Below, piece after piece: positions 7,801 through 14,190 of a stretch of DNA of 18,937 nt (its first letter is position 1; every line of letters begins with the position of its first letter). The stretch comes from Bacillota bacterium (GTDB lineage: Bacteria > Bacillota_I > Bacilli_A > RFN20 > CAG-826). The position numbers and the translations under genes were made by a program. The notes beneath the pieces are model-generated. The model worked only from the letters and a program-made list of their open reading frames with translations. It was not told the origin of the DNA and made no database searches. Location: assembly GCA_023457325.1 (NCBI GenBank), contig JAEWLX010000032.1:1-18937 (forward strand), written 5' to 3'.

Positions 7801-7825
7801 ATAAAAAAAGTGCATACTCGCACTT
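7801..7825 (-). terminator. Intrinsic terminator of the HAD phosphatase gene
   Basis: Read on the minus strand, AAGTGC (7825-7820) pairs with GCACTT (7813-7808) around a 6-nt loop and is followed by a T run. It begins 8 nt after the HAD stop codon, which separates that gene from the GGDEF gene downstream. Confidence 0.85.
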
Positions 7826-7833
7826 GCTTTTAC

Positions 7834-8628
7834 TTAATCGATAAGACCGAAGTGTTTCATGGCTTTTGCCCATCCGTCTTCATCAATATCATCAGTGACA
7901 TAGTCAGCAACAGCCTTTGCTTGAGGGACGCCGTTTCCCATCGCTACCGATGTGCCAGTGAATAACAACATATCGACGTCATTGGGGTTATCACCTATTG
8001 ATAAGGCGTTTTCGGGTTTCCATCCGTAGTGTTCCAGGACGGCCATAATGCCTTTCGCTTTATCGGAGTCTTTCGGCATGATGTCAACAGCGTATTCATC
8101 CCAGCGAGCACTCTTGCAATTTTCAAGGTGGGGGAGGAATAGTGATTCATCAAGTTCATCGCAAAAAGCAATCATTTGATAAACAACGCGGTCATAGTGG
8201 TCGGGGAAATAGCGAGGTTGGGGGAAGCGCGTACCATATTTTTCATGAGCGCTGATAACCCGGTCATCAATCATATTGATGTGACCTTCTTTTTCCTCAA
8301 TTAACGTCAAACCGAATTTAAGCCTTTTGGCAAATTTGATAATTGAGTCGACAACATTTTCGGGGATAGGATACTTATAGATAATTTGATCACCGATGAT
8401 TGCGTTTGCCCCATTCATAGTGATAAGACCGTCTGGTTCGACGATATCAAGAATTCCAGTTTTGCGAATTAGGTAGTAATTGCGACCGGAACATAAAAAG
8501 ACAAGTATTCCTTTTTCCTGTAACTTCTTAATGGCTTCAATCGCACTTTCAGGAACTTTCTTTGTCCGATGTGAATATAAAGTCATGTCGATGTCCGTAA
8601 AAACAATTTTAATATTTGGTTTCTCCAT
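7834..8628 (-). CDS. Cof-type HAD-IIB sugar-phosphate phosphatase
   Basis: This 264-residue cytosolic protein is a haloacid-dehalogenase phosphatase of the Cof subfamily, whose members remove phosphate from sugar phosphates, nucleotides or flavin precursors. All four motifs are present: nucleophile motif FTDIDMTL (D12, D14), CSGRNYY, the lysine of DKAKGI, and GDNPNDVDM (212-220, D213 and D217). A type IIB cap lies between motifs II and III. The start is ATG 8628, because AAAGGAG (8640-8634) stands 5 nt before it; the ATG at 8643 overlaps that site. The gene has a strong promoter, an unusually structured 5' leader and its own terminator. The substrate cannot be told from sequence. Confidence 0.9.
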   Translation of the reverse strand: MEKPNIKIVFTDIDMTLYSHRTKKVPESAIEAIKKLQEKGILVFLCSGRNYYLIRKTGILDIVEPDGLITMNGANAIIGDQIIYKYPIPENVVDSIIKFAKRLKFGLTLIEEKEGHINMIDDRVISAHEKYGTRFPQPRYFPDHYDRVVYQMIAFCDELDESLFLPHLENCKSARWDEYAVDIMPKDSDKAKGIMAVLEHYGWKPENALSIGDNPNDVDMLLFTGTSVAMGNGVPQAKAVADYVTDDIDEDGWAKAMKHFGLID

Positions 8629-8669
8629 TTCTTCTCCTTTCATTAATATTTCGAGTTAGCTCGTTACTC

Positions 8670-8730
8670 TTCTAGGCGGAATGAACTTCTTGCTAATAGT
8701 GAGCCTAGAATCCTTCTTAAGAAGTTCCGC
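8670..8730 (-). promoter_or_regulatory. Structured 5' leader of the HAD gene with interleaved inverted repeats
   Basis: Two perfect inverted repeats overlap. Repeat A pairs TTCTAGGC (8670-8677) with GCCTAGAA (8703-8710). Repeat B pairs AACTTCTT (8684-8691) with AAGAAGTT (8719-8726) and GCGG (8676-8679) with CCGC (8727-8730). The arm order A-B-A-B means they form either a pseudoknot or two competing hairpins; A and B share two bases. The predicted RNA start is near 8727, so the element would be the very 5' end of the transcript. A third small hairpin, CGAG/CTCG (8652-8663), follows before the ribosome binding site. I recognise no known riboswitch class. Confidence 0.5.
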
Positions 8731-8733
8731 ATA

Positions 8734-8762
8734 ATTATAAAAGAATTAGGCTTATTAGTCAA
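8734..8762 (-). promoter_or_regulatory. Strong sigma-A promoter of the HAD gene
   Basis: On the minus strand, TTGACT (8762-8757) and TATAAT (8739-8734) are separated by exactly 17 nt, close to consensus. Transcription should start near 8727, giving a 5' leader of about 100 nt. Confidence 0.75.
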
Positions 8763-8885
8763 AGGATAGATGTATCCTCCACTATTTATCATACATAAAA
8801 TGTATTAGCGCTTGCTATTTATTTCGTTATCATCGCACTTTTTGCTTCATTAGCGCCTTCACTAGCGCGCGGATACGATTTGCAT
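8763..8885 (+). other. Intergenic region with TAGCGC repeats and small hairpins
   Basis: This stretch, between the divergent HAD and ATP-grasp promoters, has no credible gene. It holds a short hairpin GGATA/TATCC (8764-8777), an AT-rich hairpin ATACAT/ATGTAT (8791-8805), and three copies of the motif A(T/C)TAGCGC at 8804-8811, 8849-8856 and 8861-8868. Confidence 0.4.
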
Positions 8886-8913
8886 TTGTGACAAAAATAG
8901 GGCACAATATACA
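8886..8913 (+). promoter_or_regulatory. Probable promoter of the ATP-grasp/ugd pair
   Basis: TTGTGA (8886-8891) and TATACA (8908-8913) are 16 nt apart. Transcription would start near 8920, only about 8 nt before the ATG at 8928, so the leader is very short and the AAGG at 8916-8919 may fall outside the mRNA. Confidence 0.45.
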
Positions 8914-8927
8914 CTAAGGTTATAACC

Positions 8928-9824
8928 ATGAAACAAGCAGCAATCGTCTACAATATCGTACACGAGGTTAACCGCGAATGGGCCGAACAAATCGACGCTT
9001 TTGTCGTTGCTTTTAAAAAATGTGGAATTGAACTCATTCCCGTGTCAAACATCGATGCCTACGACTATGTCAAACAGTATAAACGCTACATCAACTTTAT
9101 CCTATTTTGGGATAAAGACGTTTACTTAGCCGAACTTTTAGAAACGACAGGCATACCGGTTTTCAATACGAGTAAAGCGATTCGCATTTGTGACGATAAG
9201 GCCTTGACGTATATTAAGTTAAAAAGTCACAACATCGCTACACCAAAAACATTAGTGTTGCCCTTTACCTTTGGGCAAAGCCTTCTTAAATTTTATGATC
9301 GCATTAAAACATTAATTACCGAAAACGGCTTCAAATACCCATTTGTTTTAAAACAAAGATATGGATCATTTGGAGAGCAGGTCTATCTCATCACAAGTGA
9401 AGTCATGTTCAAAAAAATGCTTCAAGCGATAGGTGAAAAAGAACTACTAGTTCAAGAATTCATCGAAGAGAGTTCGGGCCGAGACTTCCGCATCAATGTC
9501 GTTGGGCGCGAAGCGGTATCAACTGTTATGCGCGTTAATCAAGGAAACTTCCGGAGCAATGTTCATCAAGGTGGCATCATGTCATCGGTGCCGCACCCAG
9601 ATAAGCGCATGCTCAAGCTAGCGATTAAAGCCGCTAAGGCGGTGGGAGCGGATTTTGCAGGGGTTGACATTCTGATGACTGCCTCAGGTGAACCAGTTGT
9701 TGTCGAAGTCAATTCAAACGCCAGGACAATCGCTGTTGAAGAAGCTAGCAAAGTATACGTTTCACTCTTCATCGCTCGCCATATTAAGAGATTTTATAAA
9801 ATCAGAAAGATGGATTTATATTAA
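8928..9824 (+). CDS. RimK-like ATP-grasp ligase
   Basis: The 298-residue protein has the RimK-like ATP-grasp fold, whose members join a carboxylate to an amine (often adding glutamate) through an acyl-phosphate. Visible parts are an N-terminal pre-ATP-grasp domain (about 1-95), YPFVLKQRYGSFGEQVYLI (the ATP-binding lysine and glycine loop), LLVQEFIEESSGRDFRINVVG, and the metal-binding end ADFAGVDILM with VVEVNSNA (E260, N262, N264). It is probably the first gene of a two-gene unit with the UDP-glucose dehydrogenase 39 nt downstream. The length fits RimK and LysX-type enzymes. The acceptor and the added amino acid are unknown, and there is no S6-tail target evident in the S6 of this window. Confidence 0.85.
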   Translation: MKQAAIVYNIVHEVNREWAEQIDAFVVAFKKCGIELIPVSNIDAYDYVKQYKRYINFILFWDKDVYLAELLETTGIPVFNTSKAIRICDDKALTYIKLKSHNIATPKTLVLPFTFGQSLLKFYDRIKTLITENGFKYPFVLKQRYGSFGEQVYLITSEVMFKKMLQAIGEKELLVQEFIEESSGRDFRINVVGREAVSTVMRVNQGNFRSNVHQGGIMSSVPHPDKRMLKLAIKAAKAVGADFAGVDILMTASGEPVVVEVNSNARTIAVEEASKVYVSLFIARHIKRFYKIRKMDLY

Positions 9825-9863
9825 TAAAACCATTGCTGACATAAATTATGAAAGGAGGCCTCT

Positions 9864-11165
9864 ATGAACATCACAGTCATCGGCCAAGGCTATGTCGGAC
9901 TTGTCAATAGCGTAATTCTCGCCTCTTTTTTCCACAACGTTATTGGACTAGATAGCGATAAAAATAAAGTCGCTTTGTTAAAGCAAGGCGAAGCGACAAT
10001 TAAAGAGCCAAATCTTCAGTCGTTAATGAACGATGCAAAAGATCGTCTTCGTTTTACAACGAACGCTAAAGATGCCATTCGCCCTAACAAAATTATTTAC
10101 ATTGCCGTCGATACCCCCGAAGGGAAAGACGGAAAGCCGGATATGACAAACTTTAATGCCTGTTTAGATGATATTGCCAAAAACGCCATTCAAGACACCT
10201 ATGTTATTATTCGCTCAACAGTGCCAGTTGGAACAAACACAAGAGCCAAGAAATATTTAGAAGAAAATAGCGATCACAAATTTGAAGTTATTTCGAACCC
10301 TGAGTTTTTAAGCCAAGGCACGGCAGTTGATGACATGCTTAACCCATCGCGCATCGTTTTGGGTGTTGCTAGCAAGGCAGGGGAAGACTTAATGCTACAA
10401 ATGTATAGCAATTTCCAAAAGCGGAAAATTCCTATTTTGGTCACAACCCCGGAAAGCGCCGAACTCATCAAATACGCCTCGAATAACTTTTTAGCCATGA
10501 AGATTAGCTACATCAATGAAATTGCGCGCCTATGCGAAATAGTTGGTGCCGATATTGAAGAAGTAAGTGTCGGTATTGGTCTTGATCCGCGTATCGGTCG
10601 TAATTATTTAAAGGCTGGTATCGGTTATGGCGGTTCATGCTTTCCAAAAGACACAAAAGCATTGAGCTGGTTAGCAAGTGATCGTGAAGCACCTCTTGAA
10701 CTCGTTAAAGCGACAATCAAAGTCAATAACGATCAGCCGAATGTTTTAATCCATAAGATTAATTCTCACTTTAAAACTGTCTCCAATCTGACAATTGCTG
10801 TCTTAGGTGTTGCCTTTAAAGCCGGAACAGAAGATATTCGCAATTCGCCGGCAACGGCTATTGTTAAGCATCTATTAGAAAAAAATGCTCGTATCAAAGT
10901 GTATGATTCTCTTGCAATCGAAAACTTTCAAAAAGAAATGCAACGTCATTCAAGAATCGATTTCTCAACAAGCATTCTCGACACGTTGCAGGAAGCGGAC
11001 GCAGCCGTTATATTGACCGATGCAAAGGAACTTCGTGAACTTGATAAGAGTTGCTTTATTGATAATATGAAAAAGCCGGTTATCTTTGATGGCCGAAACT
11101 TGTATAAACTTTCCAATATGGTTGGGACAGTCTATTATTCAATCGGCCGCAAAACAGTTAAATAG
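9864..11165 (+). CDS. ugd: UDP-glucose 6-dehydrogenase
   Basis: This 433-residue enzyme oxidises UDP-glucose to UDP-glucuronate with two NAD+, supplying uronic acid for surface polysaccharides. The N-terminal Rossmann fold has GQGYVGL (G7, G9, G12). The catalytic loop AGIGYGGSCFPKDTKAL carries the nucleophile Cys259. SNPEFLSQGTAVDDMLNPSRIVLG and the C-terminal VLGVAFKAGTEDIRNSPA with FDGRNLY are all typical. A UDP-mannosaminuronate dehydrogenase is a less likely alternative. The ribosome binding site AAAGGAGG (9851-9858) is very strong, so it may be translated better than the ATP-grasp gene before it. A bidirectional terminator follows at once. Confidence 0.92.
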   Translation: MNITVIGQGYVGLVNSVILASFFHNVIGLDSDKNKVALLKQGEATIKEPNLQSLMNDAKDRLRFTTNAKDAIRPNKIIYIAVDTPEGKDGKPDMTNFNACLDDIAKNAIQDTYVIIRSTVPVGTNTRAKKYLEENSDHKFEVISNPEFLSQGTAVDDMLNPSRIVLGVASKAGEDLMLQMYSNFQKRKIPILVTTPESAELIKYASNNFLAMKISYINEIARLCEIVGADIEEVSVGIGLDPRIGRNYLKAGIGYGGSCFPKDTKALSWLASDREAPLELVKATIKVNNDQPNVLIHKINSHFKTVSNLTIAVLGVAFKAGTEDIRNSPATAIVKHLLEKNARIKVYDSLAIENFQKEMQRHSRIDFSTSILDTLQEADAAVILTDAKELRELDKSCFIDNMKKPVIFDGRNLYKLSNMVGTVYYSIGRKTVK

Positions 11166-11169
11166 TAAG

Positions 11170-11204
11170 AAAAAACCGAGAGACGTAATTCCCTCGGTTT
11201 TTTT
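11170..11204. terminator. Bidirectional intrinsic terminator
   Basis: CCGAG (11176-11180) pairs with CTCGG (11193-11197), and the stem is extended by an A run on the left and a T run on the right. It works in both directions: it ends ugd on the plus strand and the convergent lipoprotein gene, whose stop lies 14 nt away, on the minus strand. Confidence 0.85.
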
Positions 11205-11217
11205 ATTTGGATTAATA

Positions 11218-12345
11218 TTAGAAATTATCTAAATCCTCGAAGTCTTCTTCGTAATCTTCATCATCCTCTTGATCAGGGCGACCGCCATGATTTCCGTTAC
11301 CGCCATTTCCGCCGTTTCCGCCACCATGGTATTCGCCATTGTGGTTTCCGTTTCCGTCATGGTGATAAGTTTCGCCACCCGAGAAGTAGTATTCAAGTAC
11401 TTCTTCACCTAAGTCATTAAGAGTGATATAGATGTGAATCGTGCCTTTTCCTTCTGGAGTCATAAAGCGGATTTTATAATAAGTTCCATCTTCGTCGCTA
11501 ACGCGCTTAAATGAATATCTTTCGCGAAGGTTATCTTTAGCTTCCTCTAGTTTCAGGATAGTTTCGTTTCCTTCTACTTTAATCATTACTTTCTTCTGGG
11601 CGATGAGAACATTTCTATTTCTTAAGAAATAGTGAAAGCGGTTAAGTCCTTCTTCGCTATGATGAGCAATGCGGAGAACGCGTCCGTCATCAAGTCGGGC
11701 GCGGAAACCGAATTTAACTTCATCTTCCTCTACTAAACGGTAACCCTTAACTTCAAATTCTTCTTCACCGACAACGGCAAGACCAATGAGAAGAGTCGAT
11801 TCTTCATCGCTACGCGGATCTTCGCGGTGGCGATAATTTTGTCCGTTTTCTTCACCGTTTGCATCTTCTTCTTCGTCTATAACTTCTTCGCCACTGTCAT
11901 CGATAGTGTCATCGATGTCTTCTGCACCATCGATTACAACCTCGTTAAAATAGAGAATAAAAACGGAATTATTCTTATCGATATCAGTTGTCGTAATCGT
12001 TAACTGGAAAGCATATTCCTCACGGTCGCTGACTTCAGCCATTACGACATTTAAGACACCCTCCTCGGTTAATTCTTTATATAGTGTGAGATAGCGATTG
12101 ACGATAGCGAGCTCCTCATCAGAGGTGTCTTCTTCATCAACTTTCGCCAATGCGCGTGGAGAGCTTGTGTTGCTGATTTCTTCAAGCATGCGAACACCGG
12201 TGTATGTCGCAAAGGCATACTGAGTATCGGTATTGCGTAAATCAATGACTGGTTCGTTTGTAGGAACGCTGTTATCTATAGTAAAACTGCACGACGCGAG
12301 AACAAAAACACTTGCGGCAATAATTAGTGGCTTCATGATCTTCAT
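11218..12345 (-). CDS. Acidic lipoprotein of unknown function
   Basis: I do not recognise this 375-residue protein. It starts with a lipoprotein signal peptide ending in VLASC (Cys19), so it should be anchored to the outer face of the membrane. The chain is very acidic, with clusters rich in Asp and Glu in its first half, followed by beta-rich stretches. It ends in a low-complexity tail: His, Asn and Gly repeats (GGNGGNGGNG), then a strongly acidic end (EDDEDYEEDFEDLDNF). The start is ATG 12345, since AGGAGG (12358-12353) stands 7 nt before it; a longer reading upstream lacks a binding site and would bury the signal peptide. It is separated from the next minus-strand gene by a terminator. Confidence 0.75.
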   Translation of the reverse strand: MKIMKPLIIAASVFVLASCSFTIDNSVPTNEPVIDLRNTDTQYAFATYTGVRMLEEISNTSSPRALAKVDEEDTSDEELAIVNRYLTLYKELTEEGVLNVVMAEVSDREEYAFQLTITTTDIDKNNSVFILYFNEVVIDGAEDIDDTIDDSGEEVIDEEEDANGEENGQNYRHREDPRSDEESTLLIGLAVVGEEEFEVKGYRLVEEDEVKFGFRARLDDGRVLRIAHHSEEGLNRFHYFLRNRNVLIAQKKVMIKVEGNETILKLEEAKDNLRERYSFKRVSDEDGTYYKIRFMTPEGKGTIHIYITLNDLGEEVLEYYFSGGETYHHDGNGNHNGEYHGGGNGGNGGNGNHGGRPDQEDDEDYEEDFEDLDNF

Positions 12346-12408
12346 AATGTGGCCTCCTAACATATAAATAAAAAGCGAAGCATTTTTGATGAATCTTTCT
12401 TGGAAAAC

Positions 12409-12431
12409 AAAAAAGGAGAGCAAGCTCTCCT
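12409..12431 (-). terminator. Intrinsic terminator of the membrane-protein gene
   Basis: On the minus strand, AGGAGAG (12431-12425) pairs perfectly with CTCTCCT (12420-12414) around a 4-nt loop and is followed by TTTTT. It lies 17 nt after the stop of the membrane-protein gene, so the lipoprotein gene downstream needs its own promoter. Confidence 0.88.
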
Positions 12432-12448
12432 AAATCTTTTCGTTTATC

Positions 12449-13510
12449 CTACATCGCTGGCTTAAGTGATTTCATCGACATCCACATGATGCGAATTCCG
12501 ATTAGCATCACAAAAATCATCACGGCATACTCAGTAAAGATAAAGCCGAGAATTAAAGCTAATAATGAAGGAGTAAAGGACGCCCAATAGGCAATCTTTT
12601 GCGTTTCCCAGAAAGTATAGATGCGGAAAGGATTACGCTTGCCACGCGTTAAGATAAAAATCATTAAGCCCATGAAAAAGATGAGTAAGGCATCGACGCC
12701 CAACATAATGAGAGTTGAATCTCGGGCCGTAATCATTTTTGTGTTGTAATAGATATCGTCATAAGTTGAATTCCATTTTTCAATAACTGCTTTGCGATAT
12801 TGTTCGGCTTTTAAAGCGCCCTCTTCCCCAATAAATTGGGCATCATGGCTTGTTACATAAGTAGCGTCACCAATTACGGCTGTGGCCAATGACTTAAAGT
12901 CGAAACCAAGATCAAGATTTAGATAATCACCAGATACGCCGCTTAAGGCTGTAGTGTTTCCTGGTTGAAAGAGTTGGCCGACCATTCTTTGACGACCAAA
13001 AATTAAGTAACTAATGCTACGAGCCGTTCCTTCTTCATCGCGAGGTGTGCCATCTAAGGGATTTTTGTTTTGTGAGACGTTAGTGTAATAGCCAATAAAA
13101 TCATCGTCAACTAGGTTTGTATAATATACTTCAAAATCGATTTTACCCTCATTATTGAGGTGGACATATTGCTTGAAAGCGTTGTTTTCACCACTGTGAG
13201 TCGCTTCCCATTTTGTTTGATCAACACTTAAAAAACGACCATTACCATCTTCGCTAACGACCATTGAGATATCACTATCAACGAGGTGATCACTAAAAGC
13301 GACAATGGCGTTATCGTAATTATATAAATAATTAAGTGAAGTAAAATCGGAGCCTTGGGCCTGCAAGGAAGTTACCATTATTGGTAATATCGAAAGCACT
13401 AAGGCCAAGAAAACAAAAACGATGGCAAAATACCACTTTTTTGTTCTTCCGCCTTCTATACAAGCATCATTGTTAATGAGGCTCTTCATGATTAATTTAA
13501 AGTTTTTCAT
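12449..13510 (-). CDS. Membrane protein with large extracytoplasmic domain, unknown function
   Basis: The 353-residue protein has one hydrophobic helix near the N-terminus (about residues 27-50). A hydrophilic domain of roughly 210 residues follows, then three or so C-terminal helices from about residue 265 (LIMLGVDALLIFFMGLMIFIL, ASFTPSLLALILGFIFTEY, VMIFVMLIGIRIMWM). The layout resembles DUF1189/YvdJ-type proteins found near maltodextrin genes in Bacilli, but I cannot confirm membership. There is no Shine-Dalgarno site before ATG 13510. A TATAAT at 13548-13543 on the minus strand would give a short leader of about 26 nt. It is divergent from the small membrane protein gene. Confidence 0.7.
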   Translation of the reverse strand: MKNFKLIMKSLINNDACIEGGRTKKWYFAIVFVFLALVLSILPIMVTSLQAQGSDFTSLNYLYNYDNAIVAFSDHLVDSDISMVVSEDGNGRFLSVDQTKWEATHSGENNAFKQYVHLNNEGKIDFEVYYTNLVDDDFIGYYTNVSQNKNPLDGTPRDEEGTARSISYLIFGRQRMVGQLFQPGNTTALSGVSGDYLNLDLGFDFKSLATAVIGDATYVTSHDAQFIGEEGALKAEQYRKAVIEKWNSTYDDIYYNTKMITARDSTLIMLGVDALLIFFMGLMIFILTRGKRNPFRIYTFWETQKIAYWASFTPSLLALILGFIFTEYAVMIFVMLIGIRIMWMSMKSLKPAM

Positions 13511-13588
13511 TTTTTTAATAATTCCAATCGCTTACATAGTTTATTATATATAAGTTATATTTTCAAACACTATTCGATGTGCGAATGG

Positions 13589-13617
13589 TTGCTAAATGGC
13601 GCGGATTAAACTATATT
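13589..13617 (+). promoter_or_regulatory. Promoter of the small membrane-protein gene
   Basis: TTGCTA (13589-13594) and TATATT (13612-13617) are separated by 17 nt. The predicted start near 13624 lies downstream of the ATG at 13619, which supports GTG 13634 as the true start codon. Confidence 0.6.
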
Positions 13618-13633
13618 AATGCGGAGAAGAAAT

Positions 13634-14122
13634 GTGAGTAAGAAAGTTCGTTTGATCAGATTTACGAAGTGGGTAGCAGTTTTGCTATCGATTTTTGCCT
13701 TGATCACGATTTTCTTTCCTTTTGCATGCGAAACATTATTGGATGGAACCGTCGTATCATATCCAACGTGGATTGCCGTTTTTGGCGGCACATATTCATT
13801 TAGCGATTTGACTCACGATTACGCAATTGAGTTTCACCTTAATATCTATTTATTGGTGACATATCAGTTAGCAGGTCTTAGTTGTTTGGCTTTTTTCCTA
13901 TCCGGAAGAAAAAAAACAAACCTTATTTTTGCCTTAGTTATGGCGTTCATCAGCATGGTTTCAATGATATTCATGCCTTATGTTGTCCACTTTGCCACCC
14001 CGGGGTTTTCACTAGAAAACATTCAAGTTGGCTATGGTCCGATGCTTGGCACAGGGGCTTTACTTTTGACGCAGATTATCGCTCTTTTTCATATTTTGAC
14101 TGATGAACGCTTCAATCGATAG
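13634..14122 (+). CDS. Small four-helix membrane protein, unknown function
   Basis: I do not recognise a family for this 162-residue protein. It has four hydrophobic helices: WVAVLLSIFALITIFFPFAC, YLLVTYQLAGLSCLAFFLSG, NLIFALVMAFISMVSMIFM and a last one around GTGALLLTQIIALFHIL. The N-terminus is basic (KKVRLIRFTK), which places it in the cytoplasm. The start is GTG 13634, because GGAG at 13623-13626 lies 7 nt before it and the predicted promoter excludes the upstream ATG at 13619. No terminator is seen before the nuclease gene, which has its own promoter. The function could be anything from a structural membrane protein to a subunit whose partner lies elsewhere. Confidence 0.7.
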   Translation: MSKKVRLIRFTKWVAVLLSIFALITIFFPFACETLLDGTVVSYPTWIAVFGGTYSFSDLTHDYAIEFHLNIYLLVTYQLAGLSCLAFFLSGRKKTNLIFALVMAFISMVSMIFMPYVVHFATPGFSLENIQVGYGPMLGTGALLLTQIIALFHILTDERFNR

Positions 14123-14155
14123 TCGTAATTTCTCTTTGTGAATATTTTTCTTGTT

Positions 14156-14183
14156 TCGACATATTGTCGAGATGTTGTATAAT
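14156..14183 (+). promoter_or_regulatory. Promoter of the nuclease gene with overlapping palindrome
   Basis: TATAAT lies at 14178-14183, with TCGACA (14156-14161, 5 of 6 matches to the consensus -35) 16 nt upstream. The -35 is also the left arm of a perfect inverted repeat TCGACA-TAT-TGTCGA (14156-14170), placed as a repressor operator would be. The start codon follows the -10 by only 7 nt. Confidence 0.6.
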
Positions 14184-14190
14184 CTAGTTT

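Noticed and set aside
13543..13566. A promoter for the membrane-protein gene using TTGAAA and TATAAT on the minus strand
   Set aside because: The two boxes are only 12 nt apart, too close to act together; the TATAAT alone may still be a -10.
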